Below, one piece after another: positions 18,855 through 30,768 of a DNA stretch of 64,000 bases. The stretch lies in NCBI GenBank assembly GCA_022059125.1, contig JAEUWY010000015.1, positions 248,001 to 312,000 on the forward strand, written 5' to 3'. The notes beneath the pieces are model-generated. The model had not been told where the DNA came from. It saw only the letters and a list, made by a program, of their open reading frames with translations, and ran no database searches. Within the stretch, counting starts at the first letter, position 1. Each line of letters starts with the position of its first letter. The position numbers and the translations under genes are program-made. Source of the DNA: Corynespora cassiicola (Eukaryota; Ascomycota; Dothideomycetes; Pleosporales; Corynesporascaceae).

Positions 18855-21177
18855 CTACCGCCTAAAGCTCGCGCTCAGCCCCGAGAAGGCGTCAGGCGAG
18901 TGCCGTCCCCCCATCAGACCTGCAAAGTCCACGCTCTCGTTGCTGACGTGCCTCGCGCCCTGCTGCTTCACGGCAGCTAGCGGGGCGGGTTGGGGTGGGG
19001 CGGTCGCGCTGCCGCCGCTTGAGGCGAAGGGGTTCATGTGGCCGGCTGCGGGAGCGATGTTGGCCGCGGGAGCTTGCTGCTGCTGCTGCTGCTGCTGCTG
19101 TTGGGGGACTGCCTGCACTGGCGGAGTTTGCGTTTGCTCGGGGCGCTGCGGTGCCAGCTGGGGATAGTTGTATAGAGCGAGAATGGAGTTCTTGTCAAAG
19201 CCAGACTGGGGCTGGGGCTGGTACTGCTGCTGCTGCTGTGGGAATCCAGGTTGCTGGTTTTGCCAGGGGTTTTGAGTCTGTGGAGGGGGCTGGTAGGGGT
19301 TCGATTGCTGTGCTTGAGGCTGTTGCGATTGCTGCATCATAAAAGGGTTTCCTGCTTGTTGCTGTGGCTGCTGCTGCTGAAACTGGTTCTGCTGTGGTTG
19401 TTGGTACAGTGATTGTTGAGGTTGTTGTTGCTGTTGCTGTTGGTACGGGTTCTGCTGTGATGGCTGATACTGGGTTTGGGGCTGCTGAACTTGCTGCTGA
19501 ACTTGCTGCTGCAGCGGCTGGCCAAACGGATTCGAATTCAGCGAGTTCGTTGGCGCAAACATTTGGCTCTTAGAAGACTTTAAGAAGGGATTGCCGGGAC
19601 TGGTAGGTGAAGATAACGGCTGTACTTGCTGTGGCTGTTGCTGTTGGTTTTGATAAAACGAACTGTACTGCTGTGGAATCTGTGGCATCGGCGGCGGAGT
19701 AAACGACTGCTGGAATGGGTTTGTCTGGGCGAAGGGCGGGTTGGGAGGCTGCGTGTATCCTCCTGTTCGGTTGGGGAAGAGAGGTTGCTGGGGCTGGGGC
19801 TGATGGTGTTGCTGCTGGTTTGATATTTGCATGCCCTGGAAAGATTGTTCCAGGCTCTGCTGCGACTGCGGCTGTCCGAATGGATTCGATTGCTGGTAGT
19901 TTTGCTGTGGCTGTTGGACATAGCCCTGTTGCTGCTGCTGCGGCTGCTGCGACTGCTGCTGGTGGTAAGAATATGGGTTCGGCTGTCCCTGTGTCAGAAA
20001 TGGATTATAAGGATTGGACGGCGAGGTTGGCTGGGTCATGGAGCCCCCATACGATGGCTGCTGGACCTGTGGAGCCTGCTGCTGCTGTTGTGGCGCATGA
20101 TCCAGCGCATCGAACGGATTCATTGACGAGTTAGCGGGCATAGTCTGTGATCTTTCAAACGACAGACCGTTGGCCGCGGGCTTCTCCGGTGGCGTAGGGG
20201 TGTTTCCCCTCGATCGGCCAGGATTCTGTTCACCCAACCTGATCAGCGCCTCCACTGCCCTATCCAGATTCCCGTTGAGCCCCTTCAGAACCGTCGAGTT
20301 TCGCTTGTCATCCGGAAAACCCATGTCCCTCAACGTTGCCAACTTGGAATCCAGCCCATCCCCCGAGGTATTCACATTCGATCCAAACACGCGCGACGGC
20401 TTGTTCACGCGCGGTGGCGAGGCATCGTGGGTGTTGAAGCCGCTGAGTCCAGGGGATATGGGGGGAGTGACGTCGCGGGGGTATGTGGTCGACTTTTGCA
20501 TGCCAAATCCAAACCTCTTGGTCGGCTTCGGCGGGAGCGGTGGCGGCCTGTCGTCGGAGCTCGTGCTCCCCGTGTTGTGTCTCGTACCCGGGCGGGAGTC
20601 GTGCATGAAGATGCGCTGCTCGTACTTTTGGCGGATGTAGCGCTCCATGGCGCCGTCCACCTCGTCGACGTCTATGGGCATGTTTGCCTTGATGTTCCGC
20701 GGGTTGTAGGCCTTGTTGGATTCAATGTTGCCGATGCGCTTCATGTTCTGCGTGCGTGGTCAACTCGGGCGGGTCTCAATTGCAGGCGTGCGGCATGTCG
20801 TACATCTACTTGTGCATTGTCCCACTTGTCCATGCTCAGCGACTTGACCTTGGAGATGTGGGTGCCGAGCTTGCGGTGGATGGCGGCGCACCGCATGCAC
20901 AGGAAAATGCCCAACTGCGGGTTTGTTAGCACTCGGGGGTCGCAGGGTCGTGGGGTCGGCACGCCTGGTACTCACGCTCCAGCTGGCCCATCCTGCGTCA
21001 TGTCAGTCGGGACGTGGTTGCGAGGGATTTTGGGGCCCGTCTAGCTGCCACCACTCACTCACCTGGGTTCCGGGCTCCGCAGTCGGCACAGGTGCCATTG
21101 CCGGGGACCGTCTTGATCAGCTCTTGCAGCGAGCGTTCGTTGCGCGCCTGCTGGCGCTTGTTCAGGGCCGACGCCAT
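18855..21177 (-). CDS. ArfGAP/UBA protein, Gts1/Ucp3-like (711 aa, 4 exons)
   Basis: Exons 21063-21177, 20976-20992 (17 nt), 20804-20914 and 18855-20747 join to 711 residues. The ArfGAP zinc finger is C30-x2-C33-x16-C50-x2-C53, followed by AAIHRKLGTH with the expected catalytic Arg at 57. A UBA domain lies at about 213-254 (LDSKLATLRDMGFPDD). The C-terminal ~420 residues are Gln/Pro-rich with about nine NPF motifs and a polyGln run. The order ArfGAP-UBA-Q-rich is that of yeast Gts1 and fission yeast Ucp3. ArfGAPs promote GTP hydrolysis on Arf during vesicle traffic, and NPF motifs bind EH domains of endocytic proteins (Eps15/Pan1 type). Introns of 70, 61 and 56 nt fall inside the ArfGAP domain, and the phases agree. 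Confidence 0.9.
19074..19103. repeat. CAG/CTG trinucleotide repeat (polyGln)
   Basis: About nine CTG triplets (CAG on the coding strand), encoding a polyGln run near the C-terminus of the ArfGAP protein. CAA is interspersed in most other Gln tracts, so this is the purest and most slippage-prone one. Confidence 0.9.
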
Positions 21178-24100
21178 GGGGGTAGCTGGGCCTGGCACGC
21201 CTGGGTGCGGGAGGAGCGGGTCGCGGGTCGCGGGTCGCGGCGAGAGGAGGGCCTACAGCACGCTGGACGTTGCAGGCTCACGGCGGGGGGTTGGGTGGTG
21301 GCGGGCAGAGATCAAGTGAGAGCGAGTCCCATGGTCAGTCAGATCAGAGGGGAAAGTCGTCTTGGGCAGACGGAAAGGGGAGCTCGAGAGACGGCCCTCC
21401 ACCACGTCGCATGGGTCTAGTCGATCGGGACAGTGAAGCGAGAGTCATGCATCTGCCCTCTGGGCCACCCGACGACACGCAGCGGCAGCGGCAGCAACAC
21501 TACAGTACGGCTGCCATGGACTCGACGCAGCCGCGCAAGCAGCGGCGTGCAGGACCTCCCAACACGCTGCGATCAGCCGCCGCCTCGCACGCTGGCTGCT
21601 CGTGCCCGTTTGCCCACGCCCACGCCCACGCCCATGGCCACGCTCCAGGGCCGCTGCACCCCGACCAACCAGCCCAGATCAGACCCGTTCGTCTATTTAC
21701 GGCACACGTGCGTCTGACGACAGGCCCAACGCCAACTTGAGCCCTGCCCGAATGGCCGTCCGGGTGCGGTTGGCTGCTGTGGCTGCACGACGCGCAAAGC
21801 CACCCAATTCACCCAGAAGCCCCGTGGCAGGCCCGAAGTGCCCCCATGGACGCCCTCGTATCCTCCACATCTCAATCTTTGCGGCCGACCATCGCAATCC
21901 GCTGGCCCTCTGCCCGCCACAGAAGCAATGCCCGACGGCGACAATCATCGTGGCAGTTTGGCCGCGATCGCCCTGGGCCCGTCGCCCAGGCAATTAACGT
22001 CGCGGAGCCGCCCGCAGCCGGCCTGGCTCGCGTCGCGTGGGAGAAGAAACGAAAGCCTTCGCCGTGGGTGCTATCTCCTCCCATCTCGATGGCACTGCGG
22101 CCAACGCCGCTGGGGGTGGGTTTGGCTGCCATGTGAGGACCTGCAGGTGCACCCAGGCCCGATTGAACAGCGGAGCCTGAGCCTAAAAAGGCCAGTCGAT
22201 CTAGTACGCCAATATGACAGACCGTCCTATGGTAGACAGGACCGGCAGTTGATTATGCGTTCACGATTTTTGTTATGAATGTGTGTGAGGAGAGGAGTCG
22301 GGGGACGGGCGCGCCGCGACTTTTGTAGCTTGCCGGGGGCGCGGGCCACGTGTGCTGACAAAGCGCCGCAGACGAGTTCGACTTTTCTCAACGCTCGCCG
22401 AAATTTCAGTCCGCCTTTCCATCACCATCAACAACAACATCCTCCAAAACATCAAACCGTCTGGCCGCGCGCCGCCGGCAGATCGATCCATGCTCGTCGT
22501 CTGCTGCGCCCGCGCCGCCGTATTTGATCGTGCTATGGACCCCACGTTTGCCTGCTTCTTGGACAGCTCTCCGTAGCCTCGAAGCAACATTCCTTCTCTG
22601 TGGGAGAGTGAAATAGGCTTTTAGCAGGGCCGTGTCTTCTCCACCCTACGCATTGCCAATCTTCGAATGTGTAGGACTAAATCAAAGACAAACATGACCT
22701 CATCTTGCCCCCCCTTCCCGTTGCGTTCCCCCTCACACATGCCCAACACCCGTAGCCGCCCACCATGACCCGCCGCCTCCCTATTCGCAAAATGCCACCT
22801 CTTCGATGCGTGAGACGCTCTGCAGGATTCGTGCCCGTGCCGCGACCTAGGGCGAGACACGACATGTCGATGCAGACGGGCCTGAGTGCAGTGCAGCTGG
22901 ATTCCCGGCCGTCGTGCCCTTCTTCGATGACTACGGCCCTGTGTGCCTCCCGTCGGCCGTTGGATCCCTCCGCGGCTCTCGACGCGAACCACATTAAAGT
23001 TCTGACGATACCAACGACCGTGCTCAGCCGCATCTGCTCGGCAAAAACCCCCAAGGCCCACGAGATGCAATCCGTGTGGCTGTGCAGGGCGAGGGTCCAT
23101 CAAGTGGTACCTGGTACTGGTGACTTGTCGAGCTGAACCCCTCCGCATTCCGTCACGCGTCTTCAGCTGGGTACCTGGGTACCTGGGTACCTCCTTGTAC
23201 TGGCACAGAAGCCGGCCAATGCAGCCCTCTTTTTTCTGTGTGTCAATCCTCATGGAGATGGCTCGGAGAATATTTTGCTCGTCTCCTTCGCTGTTCTTCC
23301 CTCCGATGCTCTCGGTCTGGACGCCCGGCATCCCCACTTCTCTCTAACCACGCCGACCAGGCCTCTGTGGACTCCGTGGCTGAAATCCGGCTTTGACAAT
23401 GGCAGCCACGTGGGTGGAAAAAAGCGCCCTCTCCGCGCTGGAGGGGTGTGACTGTATACCACCGCCGCATCGACCTGCTGGCTCCGGGCCATTTAGGCTG
23501 TGACCGACTGCAGCGTACCTGCCAGGGCCATGGCGTTGGCGGTATACTGCAAAGGGTACACAATTCTCTGCATGAGCAAGGAGCAAATGGATGCGCCGCA
23601 CGAGCTGGCGTTTGTGCAGAGGCTCTACCACATACGAAAGTCAAAAATTAAAAATAAAGCGGAAGCGCCGCATCACACTCGATCGCCTCGTCCAGTCTCT
23701 GGCGCATGCGGCGTTCTTGTTTCAGAGCGAGGTGTCGCTTCGCATGTGTCCACAGAGCCCATCTGCAGTGCATCCTACACCTGCATGCGGGCTTCTGGAA
23801 GAAACATGGGGTTGCCAATGGGAATTCGGCCCTCTACACCGCGAAAGCCACAAACGTGGCTGTGGTCCGCCCTCTTACACGGGAGAGGACGAGCACGCGA
23901 CCTGCGGCGTGACTCTGCACCGATCTTACTATGTGATTTTCCTCGAGCTTCCTTCGACTCCGCGCAGCTCGGGAACACCACACGACGTCACGCCTGGCAT
24001 GATGCAGAGCCCAAGGATGTGATTGCAATGGGCGAGGGGGCAGCAGGCTGCGACGGATCCCTAAGCTTGACAGCGGCTATCGGAGCAATGTGCGAGGCTG

Positions 24101-26706
24101 GCCTGCAGCTTCCGCCTTCCCCGGCTCCTGACGGGGGCATTCGACTGGGCCAACATGACGCAGGCATGTATTCCGACAGATCATCGAGTCCCGGGTTACC
24201 TTGCTGCTCGGTCGGAAAACACCGACAACACGCAGACATACGACTGGGGTGGAGTCGGTTTAGGCGACGGACGTGTAGACGCTGTCGGACCATCTGATGC
24301 TACTCTTGGCTGGGGATGCTCACTCGCCCAGGGTCCTGGCGGGAATGCGTGGATAGATCGGGCCGACCGCAATGGCTCCCCGATTATGTAGTTGCCATGC
24401 AGTGCGGAGGACAGGAGGTGAATTGGTTAGGGTGTCCGTAGCCGCGGGTAGTGGGTCGCTTTTGCGGTTACGGTTGCTTGCGAGATCGAGACCTTTTTAT
24501 TCTTCCGCCCGCGGATGTCTTGCGTAGCTGCATGCGCCTGGCTTGGTGGCTGATGAGTAGATGGGGTGCAAGAGAGAACGAGAGCAGTTCATTTGAACCG
24601 GTCAAGAGACCGGTTAGCAGCCGTCTGGCGTGGTGGTGTCGCTACCGCTTCTTGACTGACGGCCTGGAGCGGCCACGTCGAAAAATGGTGCCTGGGCAAC
24701 TGTCGACCTGGTCATGCATTGCAGTGTAGCGATGAAACCGTGACTAAGACGGCGGCGCGGAAGATCAGTGGATGCGTTACGAGGGGCATTGGGAAGGAAG
24801 AAGCATCGCCCATCTCCCCTCGCGCCCTTGGAGAGCGCTGCGCTGGCGAGGCGGTCGATGGCGGTCGGCGTAGCGGTCAGGGAAAAGGCGCGGGTGAAGC
24901 AAGTTGCAGGCAAGGCGCACTCGAATGCGACGGTGTAGAGTCGCTGGGCGGTCGAGCGCACGGGTTCCGCATGGTCGGCGTGTGATGATGTAGTTTATCG
25001 TGAGATCCATTTGCGGTGCATGTCGTTGGCGCGGTGGGCGGTAAGGAAAAGTGTGGCTGAGCAGGCGGTGCATGAACGGCCGCGCGGTGATTGGGCGGCC
25101 CTGTCGCGGCCGGCGCTCCATTGGCCGGCGCCCGCAGTAGCTCCCGCTCCGACAGCGAGCGCCCATGTTCTCCACCGCCATCTCCATTGTACTTTGCTCC
25201 GTGGTTTTGCTTCCGCCCGTCCAAAGTCTACGCACGCCGCCGGGACAGCTCACCGATACAGACTGCCTTGCACACATGGCACGTCTCCATCCCCCCCACT
25301 CTGGCAGTCGGCGAAGCCCGTCCGAGCAGCACACCATCCCCAACCAACGTCATCCGCCGTTCCCAATGCGTCTCCAAAGGGCGGTCCACGGCGTGCAGGA
25401 GAGCTGAGTCCCCTGCCCGGCGGGCTTGGGTTCCTATTCCAAGAGCTTCTTTGTCAGGCGCGTGCGCCCTAGCGATGGGCATCCCGTCTGCGTCATGCCA
25501 AAGACGATGCCTGGGGAAGGGCGCGTTTTGAACCGGAGGCTGAAGCACTGCCACTCCTCCATTTAGGACCTTAGTAAAGGCTTCCCTCTGTGCATTTTCC
25601 CTTGCGAGCAACGCGCGAGCCAATCATGCCCCGTCGTCCGCGCTGAGTCCGACTGGGCTGAACCCGCCGACTGGATGACAGGGCCACAGAATGCGGCCGT
25701 CCCGAGAAATCTTGCCAATGCAATGGTAACGAACTATGCAGGTACTTGGGCCGGATCCCAATCCGTCGACTGGGACCGTCGCATGGCGTCTATAGGCCAA
25801 TCACCTGCATCGTCAGCGCCGTGGTCACTCGCTTCACCAAGGGCCCTACAGGGCTGCCGTGCGGGACTACGGGGCTTCTAGCTTCGCGGTGGGTCCCTGG
25901 CCGGTGAGACTAGCCGTTCAGCAGAACGTCATGGTAGGGTGGTCAAAGGCTGGCTTGACGGGAGTGCCGAGCTGGCCTCCATGTCCCGCCCGCCGAATTA
26001 CTCCCACCGTCCAATCCTGACCCTTCTGCGTTTTTGGTTTGCAGTGCACTCCGGCGCCTTGCGTCGATGCCTAATGCCTCGTTCGACTAGTCCTCTTTAT
26101 CCTCTTGCACCCTAGCCCGCTCTTATATGCGGCCGCGATCAACGCCAATCATGCATCTGGCAACGCCAAAGCCTCATATCCCCAGCCGTTTGAGTCAAGG
26201 GTCCTGACTCTTCGTCGTCTATCCCCGATTACCAAGACTTTCTTGTCATCTTCCAAGGTCAGTTGGCGTGCCCTGGTCCCATCACACGACACTATGAATA
26301 CCTGTACCCGCGCTCTAGCCTCTACTCTTCCTTGACACCCCACGCCGCTCGCTCTCTTATTTCCTTTCGTTGGTGCCCGTTGAGTCTTCACCAGCCTCTT
26401 AGCCATTTCAACCACAGGCACCAGTCTCTGCCTAGCTGAGCGTAGGCCTGCGTACCGTACCTGCTACATTCGACTGCTTTCCACATTTGGCCTGGCGCCA
26501 AGTCTACGCCCTGACATGAGGCAGTCGTGAAAGCCTTCATTGCTTTGTATCCTCACCAACCGGTCTTTCGGAACCAGATGACAACCTCTTTCGTATCTCT
26601 CTCGTACTACTCCAACGTGCCAGGCACTTTCGACCTTCCGCATTACCAATTCCCGGTTATCCCGACACCAAGTTGCTGCCAGTTCCTTCCTTTCAACAAG
26701 CCAACA
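21178..26706. other. 5.5 kb gene-free region upstream of the bZIP gene
   Basis: No open frame here has a recognisable domain, sensible exon joins or consistent codon use. The region is GC-rich, with scattered CCAAT boxes (for example near 25619, 25797, 26005 and 26145), CACGTG cores near 22345 and 23410, and short simple repeats. It may be a long regulatory region or host non-coding transcripts; neither can be shown by reading. Confidence 0.5.
23169..23192. repeat. 8-bp repeat x3 (GGGTACCT)
   Basis: Three perfect tandem copies of GGGTACCT in the gene-free region. Confidence 0.9.
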
Positions 26707-27469
26707 ATGTCTCAGAATCAACAGGCCAGCGGGCAGCAGTCGACATCTCCAAGAGAAGGGTCGTTGACGCCGGGTACCGATACATCCAGGTCAAGATCAG
26801 ATGAGTGGTCGGATGTCAAGGATCCGAGCGAGCGCAGGAAGATACAGAATAAACTAGCCCAACGGCGCTTCAGTAAGTGACCCAACACTGCTGTTCAGGT
26901 CGAGGTGGGGCAGGCTACATGTTTCAGCCGGATGGATTCATGGGTCGATCGGGCATGTGACACGGCGATGTGCCGCTGTACATGTCCGCGGCCTCGAGAC
27001 GGCCGTGGGGTTGTCCTACCGGAGCCAGGAGATTGCTGTTGGATCTTCACTGACAAGAGCATAGGGGACAAAGTGCGGGAACAAAAAGAAGAAACCGAAC
27101 GGGAAATGGAGAACCAACGACGGGCCGGAAGCTCCTACGCCTCCCCGGAGCCTGGAGACATTGATCAGGGCCGAGAACTATCTGGTCTGCCTTGGGGAGG
27201 GATCTCGATGCGGCACATTGTCGAGTCGGGCAAGACAAAGGAGCAGAATTCTCAAAAAAGCTCACGAGAGAACTCGGTCTATGCTAGTGCTTCGCGGGGG
27301 GGAAGCAGCAGGTGAGATGCCCAGTGTGTGAGTGGGTCCTTCGCCTTGGTTCGCGCAACATGACTGACGCCATTGCAGACTCGGCCTACGCCTCACAGAC
27401 GAGTTCGCGCGAGGTTATCCGGCATGGAGATATTTTCCTTACAGCCGCCCGGGGTGGGGTCAGCGGTGA
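26707..27469 (+). CDS. Atypical bZIP-type protein (167 aa, 3 exons)
   Basis: Exons 26707-26872, 27065-27311 and 27379-27469 join to 167 residues. After a Ser/Thr/Gln-rich N-terminus comes a basic region at about 39-60 (DPSERRKIQNKLAQRRFRDK), which matches the AP-1/Yap-type N-x3-Q-R-x-F-R signature. The first intron (192 nt) splits this signature, and splicing restores RFRDKVREQKE, which fixes the acceptor at 27064. The following helix is Glu/Arg-rich without leucine heptads, so a classic zipper is missing. The C-terminus ends GYPAWRYFPYSRPGWGQR. It is presumably a nuclear DNA-binding regulator; targets are unknown. An in-frame upstream ATG at 26527 exists, but MSQNQQ is the more likely start. 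It has 5.5 kb of gene-free DNA upstream. Confidence 0.8.
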
Positions 27470-29328
27470 CGCGACAGGCTCGCCACCTGGGCATGTTTTT
27501 CCTTTGTATACTCTCGGGCGCGGTATCTGCCTCATTTGCCTTGCGGCTCAGGCAGCCGGTCTTTTTTAATTTTCTTGGGTTGGGGGCATATTCACGGACT
27601 TTTTCATGAAGCTAAGATTTTTTACGCCGTAACGTCTGCGGCGGCCCTGGCTGCCTGCATGGGTGGAGGGAACGAGCATGCTGGCTGCTCGAAATCCGTT
27701 CGCTGCCATCAGCCACTCTGTAGCTCCAGCTACGAGTTGCTACTATATTCCTTGGGCGGTTGCACCGCTCGCGTTGGTTCCGTCAACATCAATGCAAACC
27801 TGTATTCAGTCAGCCCTGCCTGCGGCACCCGGCAAGTCCCACTTTAGCTTCTCCAGGCCCAGACACGTGCGAGTATATTTAGATGCCGAGCCTCACGAGC
27901 CGAGAGAGCCTCAGCGGCAGGAGGAGTCTGCCGTGTCACATGCAGTGTTCCCGAGACACCAGACCTCTCGCGGCCGTGCGGCGGGAAGGCGCATACAGCG
28001 TGTAGGTAGAGACCGGGGTCGCGTCGGCTACCTTGGACAGCTTGACGCCTTGACGAGCCGGAGACGGCCGGGTCGCAGCCCTATGGGGAGGGGCTGAATG
28101 GCCTCAGCTGGGACTCGGCCTGTGTGCAATCTCGCGGCCCGCCCTTGCAAAGGGGGCCGGTCCAACGAGGTCGGCCGAGCATGGCAATCATCGCAAGACG
28201 GACGAGATGATTCCCCCCGCGCGCCCTCCCCGGATCCTGAGGCGCACTTTCGCACTTGCAGAGGAGCAACAATGTTGACAAGTGTTTGTGCGCGCGGAAG
28301 CTTGTCTGGGGGCGCTACTGCTCCTGCCGCAATTCCGCCTCGCAGCGTTTGAGAGTGATGTTATCCCGTCCAAAACGACTGGCGGGTGCTGGGTTGCTAC
28401 GCTTAAACAGCGCGGCGAGGCGGAGCGCACAGCCCACCCTTGTGGCGCACAACCCGTTCGCTTGTCCCCCTCCAACCTCCAAACCTCCTCCTCTCGCTGC
28501 TGCTCTCCCTCGACGTCCGATCCGGCCACTCGAGCTCGCTGCAGCTGGCCCCTATGCCCGGGTATCTGGGCCCGTGGCGTCAGTCCAGCAGCGCATCAGC
28601 AGCGCAAGAGCGCGGAAGCCAGCCCTCGACCGCCCTCGCCGCGGCTGGCCCTGACCGAGCCTGGCCGAGGATGCCTGCCTGCAACAGGAGTCACACAGCA
28701 CACGACCTCTGTCTGTCCTGCCATTTGACCGTCGGGGCACCATGGCAGCCTGCTCCGTCTGCTCTGCGGCGTAGAGGTGCAAACGGCTTCCAATCTGGCG
28801 TCCGGATATTGCCCCAGATGACGTGCAACGGCTAAGACCGTCCAGCGCCCTTCAACGCCGTAGCCGCAAGCAACCGTAGGCATCGGCCCCATCTTGACGG
28901 CTTATTGGCGCACAAGAGGATTGCAACACGGGCACTTTGATGTGCTGCCATCTCAGCCTTAGGTCCCCAAGGCGACTGATGTTCGCTTTGGGATAGGGAC
29001 CGCACCTGTGTCGAGGGGCCGTTGTGCCCTGGCACCAATGGCCTCGAGCCAGCTTCCACTTGGTTATTCCCCGCTGACGCAGAGGTGCGCCACCACAAGA
29101 GCCATGGTATGCTCCACATCTGCTAAAAAGCCACAGTTGCTGCACCCGCCGCAGAAGCGTGGCGTTTAGGGTCAAAACGCCTTTCCCTAAGCGCCCTCCC
29201 AAGGCTACTGCAAAGTGCGGGAATCCGTCAATGGATCATCTAACTATGCGGCACAGAATAGCATATGGCTGTATATATTCCTTGGGCGACATCTATTGCC
29301 ACAACTGCACGCAGCTTGAACCATCCCC
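27470..29328. other. Spacer between bZIP and SWIM genes
   Basis: About 1.9 kb of GC-rich DNA: bZIP 3' flank and SWIM-gene promoter. A TATATATTC element lies near 29272, about 55 bp upstream of the next ATG. No gene seen. Confidence 0.5.
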
Positions 29329-30768
29329 ATGTCCGCAGAAGCACTCTCAAAGCTCTCGCTCGTAGATACCATGGTGACTACGCGAGCCGGTGCTGCTAGG
29401 GCGCGAACAGCACCTGCTCAAACGCCCCAGCACGCATCTACCCCGAGCCCGAGCCATTCTCCGACATCCACGGCCGCGTCGTCTCCCACTCCATCTCTTA
29501 TTGAATCCGCCCAAGGCCTTACCTACAATCTCTCCCCCTTTGATGATGATGTCAGACGAAGGGCCAAGAGGGGATTAATGGACGACAACGATATTGAGAT
29601 GAAGTACTGCAAAACTTCCCCCACGGACCCAAGCGAGTACCTTTTCTACGTTGATGACGACATTACGGTTGCCATTGGCGGGGAACGCTCCAAGCCCAAG
29701 TGTAGCTGCGGTCTGAATGAGGGCGGGAAGGCGTGCAAGGTAGGTTGCGCATCCCGGTCAACTGCTGCGCCACCGCTAACCTTGGTGAAGCATATCTTTT
29801 GGATGCTGGACCACTTGGCCATGGGTGCACCAGGCGATATCAAATCGCAGACTCTGCAGCTGGCCAGAGATGGATCTTCTCTGCAAAACATTCCTCCGGC
29901 CAAAATGATTGGCGAGATGGGCATGGAGAACGTGGCGAGAGGCCTGGCTTGGCCGCTTCAAGATGGCCTCCCCGAAGAGGAAAACGATGTCGTTGATGAA
30001 ATTGCCGAAATTCTCTCCGTCTTTGAACCCTCGGACGCACTTCCAGCCGAGTTTAAGAAGCCAGAATCGCCTACCTTATCGGAGCGTGCGTACAAGTATC
30101 ATGAATTCAAGGAGATCATCACCCAGCACGCTTTGCGCAATCCGGGCTTATTCATACGACTACAGTCGGTCATCACCCTCTCATTCCGCGGGCATGTCTT
30201 CTTCGAGAAGATCAGTGGTCGCGTTGCTCGTGCTTTCAAGGCGCTCGAAAACTACATTGCCAATGGGCCCACGAATGCTCCCTTTGAGGCCCACGATGTT
30301 GTCAGCTGCGCGAGCAAGCTCAAGGCGCTAGTGCAATCCATCGCCGACTACTACGACCAACACGATGAGGACGAACCGGATACAAAGAACGTTGCCAATC
30401 GGGCTGCCGGGGCTCTCATCAGTATTCTGGACGGCGTTGCCAACCGCAATTTCGATGCATACGCCAACATAACCTGGGGAGCGATTCCTCCGGCCGATTA
30501 CAGGGACGCCAACCTTTTCACCCACCTCATTTGTAAACCTGACGTTGGAGGAAAGCTCTTCGTCCTGGACGTGCTCCAGAGTCTACCCCAAGACGATGTT
30601 CTTCGGGGTCACGGGGAGGACATCCACAACCTAGGCGACAAGCTTGCGAAGCCCTTTGTGCCTGCGGAGTATCTTAACACGTTCCGCTCCATCAGTCAGG
30701 GGAATAGAAAACGGGCTGCTTCTGAGGTGGGCGGGGGTAGCGCGAAGAGGCCGACCATGGAGTCTTAG
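29329..30768 (+). CDS. SWIM-type zinc-finger protein (462 aa, 2 exons)
   Basis: Exons 29329-29739 and 29791-30768 give 462 residues. Splicing out 51 nt (GTAGGT...TGAAG, with a CTAAC branch site) brings together C125-x-C127-x8-C136-x-H138, the CxCx(n)CxH signature of SWIM zinc fingers, followed by IFWMLDHLA. Without splicing the frame stays open but the final CxH is broken by 17 residues, so the intron is well supported. The N-terminus is Ala/Pro/Ser/Thr-rich, and the rest is helical with no known domain. SWIM domains are found in DNA- or protein-binding proteins; the target here is unknown. A later ATG at 29371 (ACCATGG, MVTTRAG) is in better context and may be the real start. The C-terminus has a basic, NLS-like GNRKRAASE...AKRP tail. 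Confidence 0.8.
   Translation: MSAEALSKLSLVDTMVTTRAGAARARTAPAQTPQHASTPSPSHSPTSTAASSPTPSLIESAQGLTYNLSPFDDDVRRRAKRGLMDDNDIEMKYCKTSPTDPSEYLFYVDDDITVAIGGERSKPKCSCGLNEGGKACKVGCASRSTAAPPLTLVKHIFWMLDHLAMGAPGDIKSQTLQLARDGSSLQNIPPAKMIGEMGMENVARGLAWPLQDGLPEEENDVVDEIAEILSVFEPSDALPAEFKKPESPTLSERAYKYHEFKEIITQHALRNPGLFIRLQSVITLSFRGHVFFEKISGRVARAFKALENYIANGPTNAPFEAHDVVSCASKLKALVQSIADYYDQHDEDEPDTKNVANRAAGALISILDGVANRNFDAYANITWGAIPPADYRDANLFTHLICKPDVGGKLFVLDVLQSLPQDDVLRGHGEDIHNLGDKLAKPFVPAEYLNTFRSISQGNRKRAASEVGGGSAKRPTMES

Noticed and set aside
22621..23337. 238-codon minus-strand open frame in the gene-free region
   Set aside because: Composition follows GC bias with scattered Arg/His/Gly; no domain, no start context, no splice support.
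27745..29290. 15-bp match TATATTCCTTGGGCG at about 27746 and 29275
   Set aside because: A match of this length is expected by chance in 64 kb and there is no flanking similarity.
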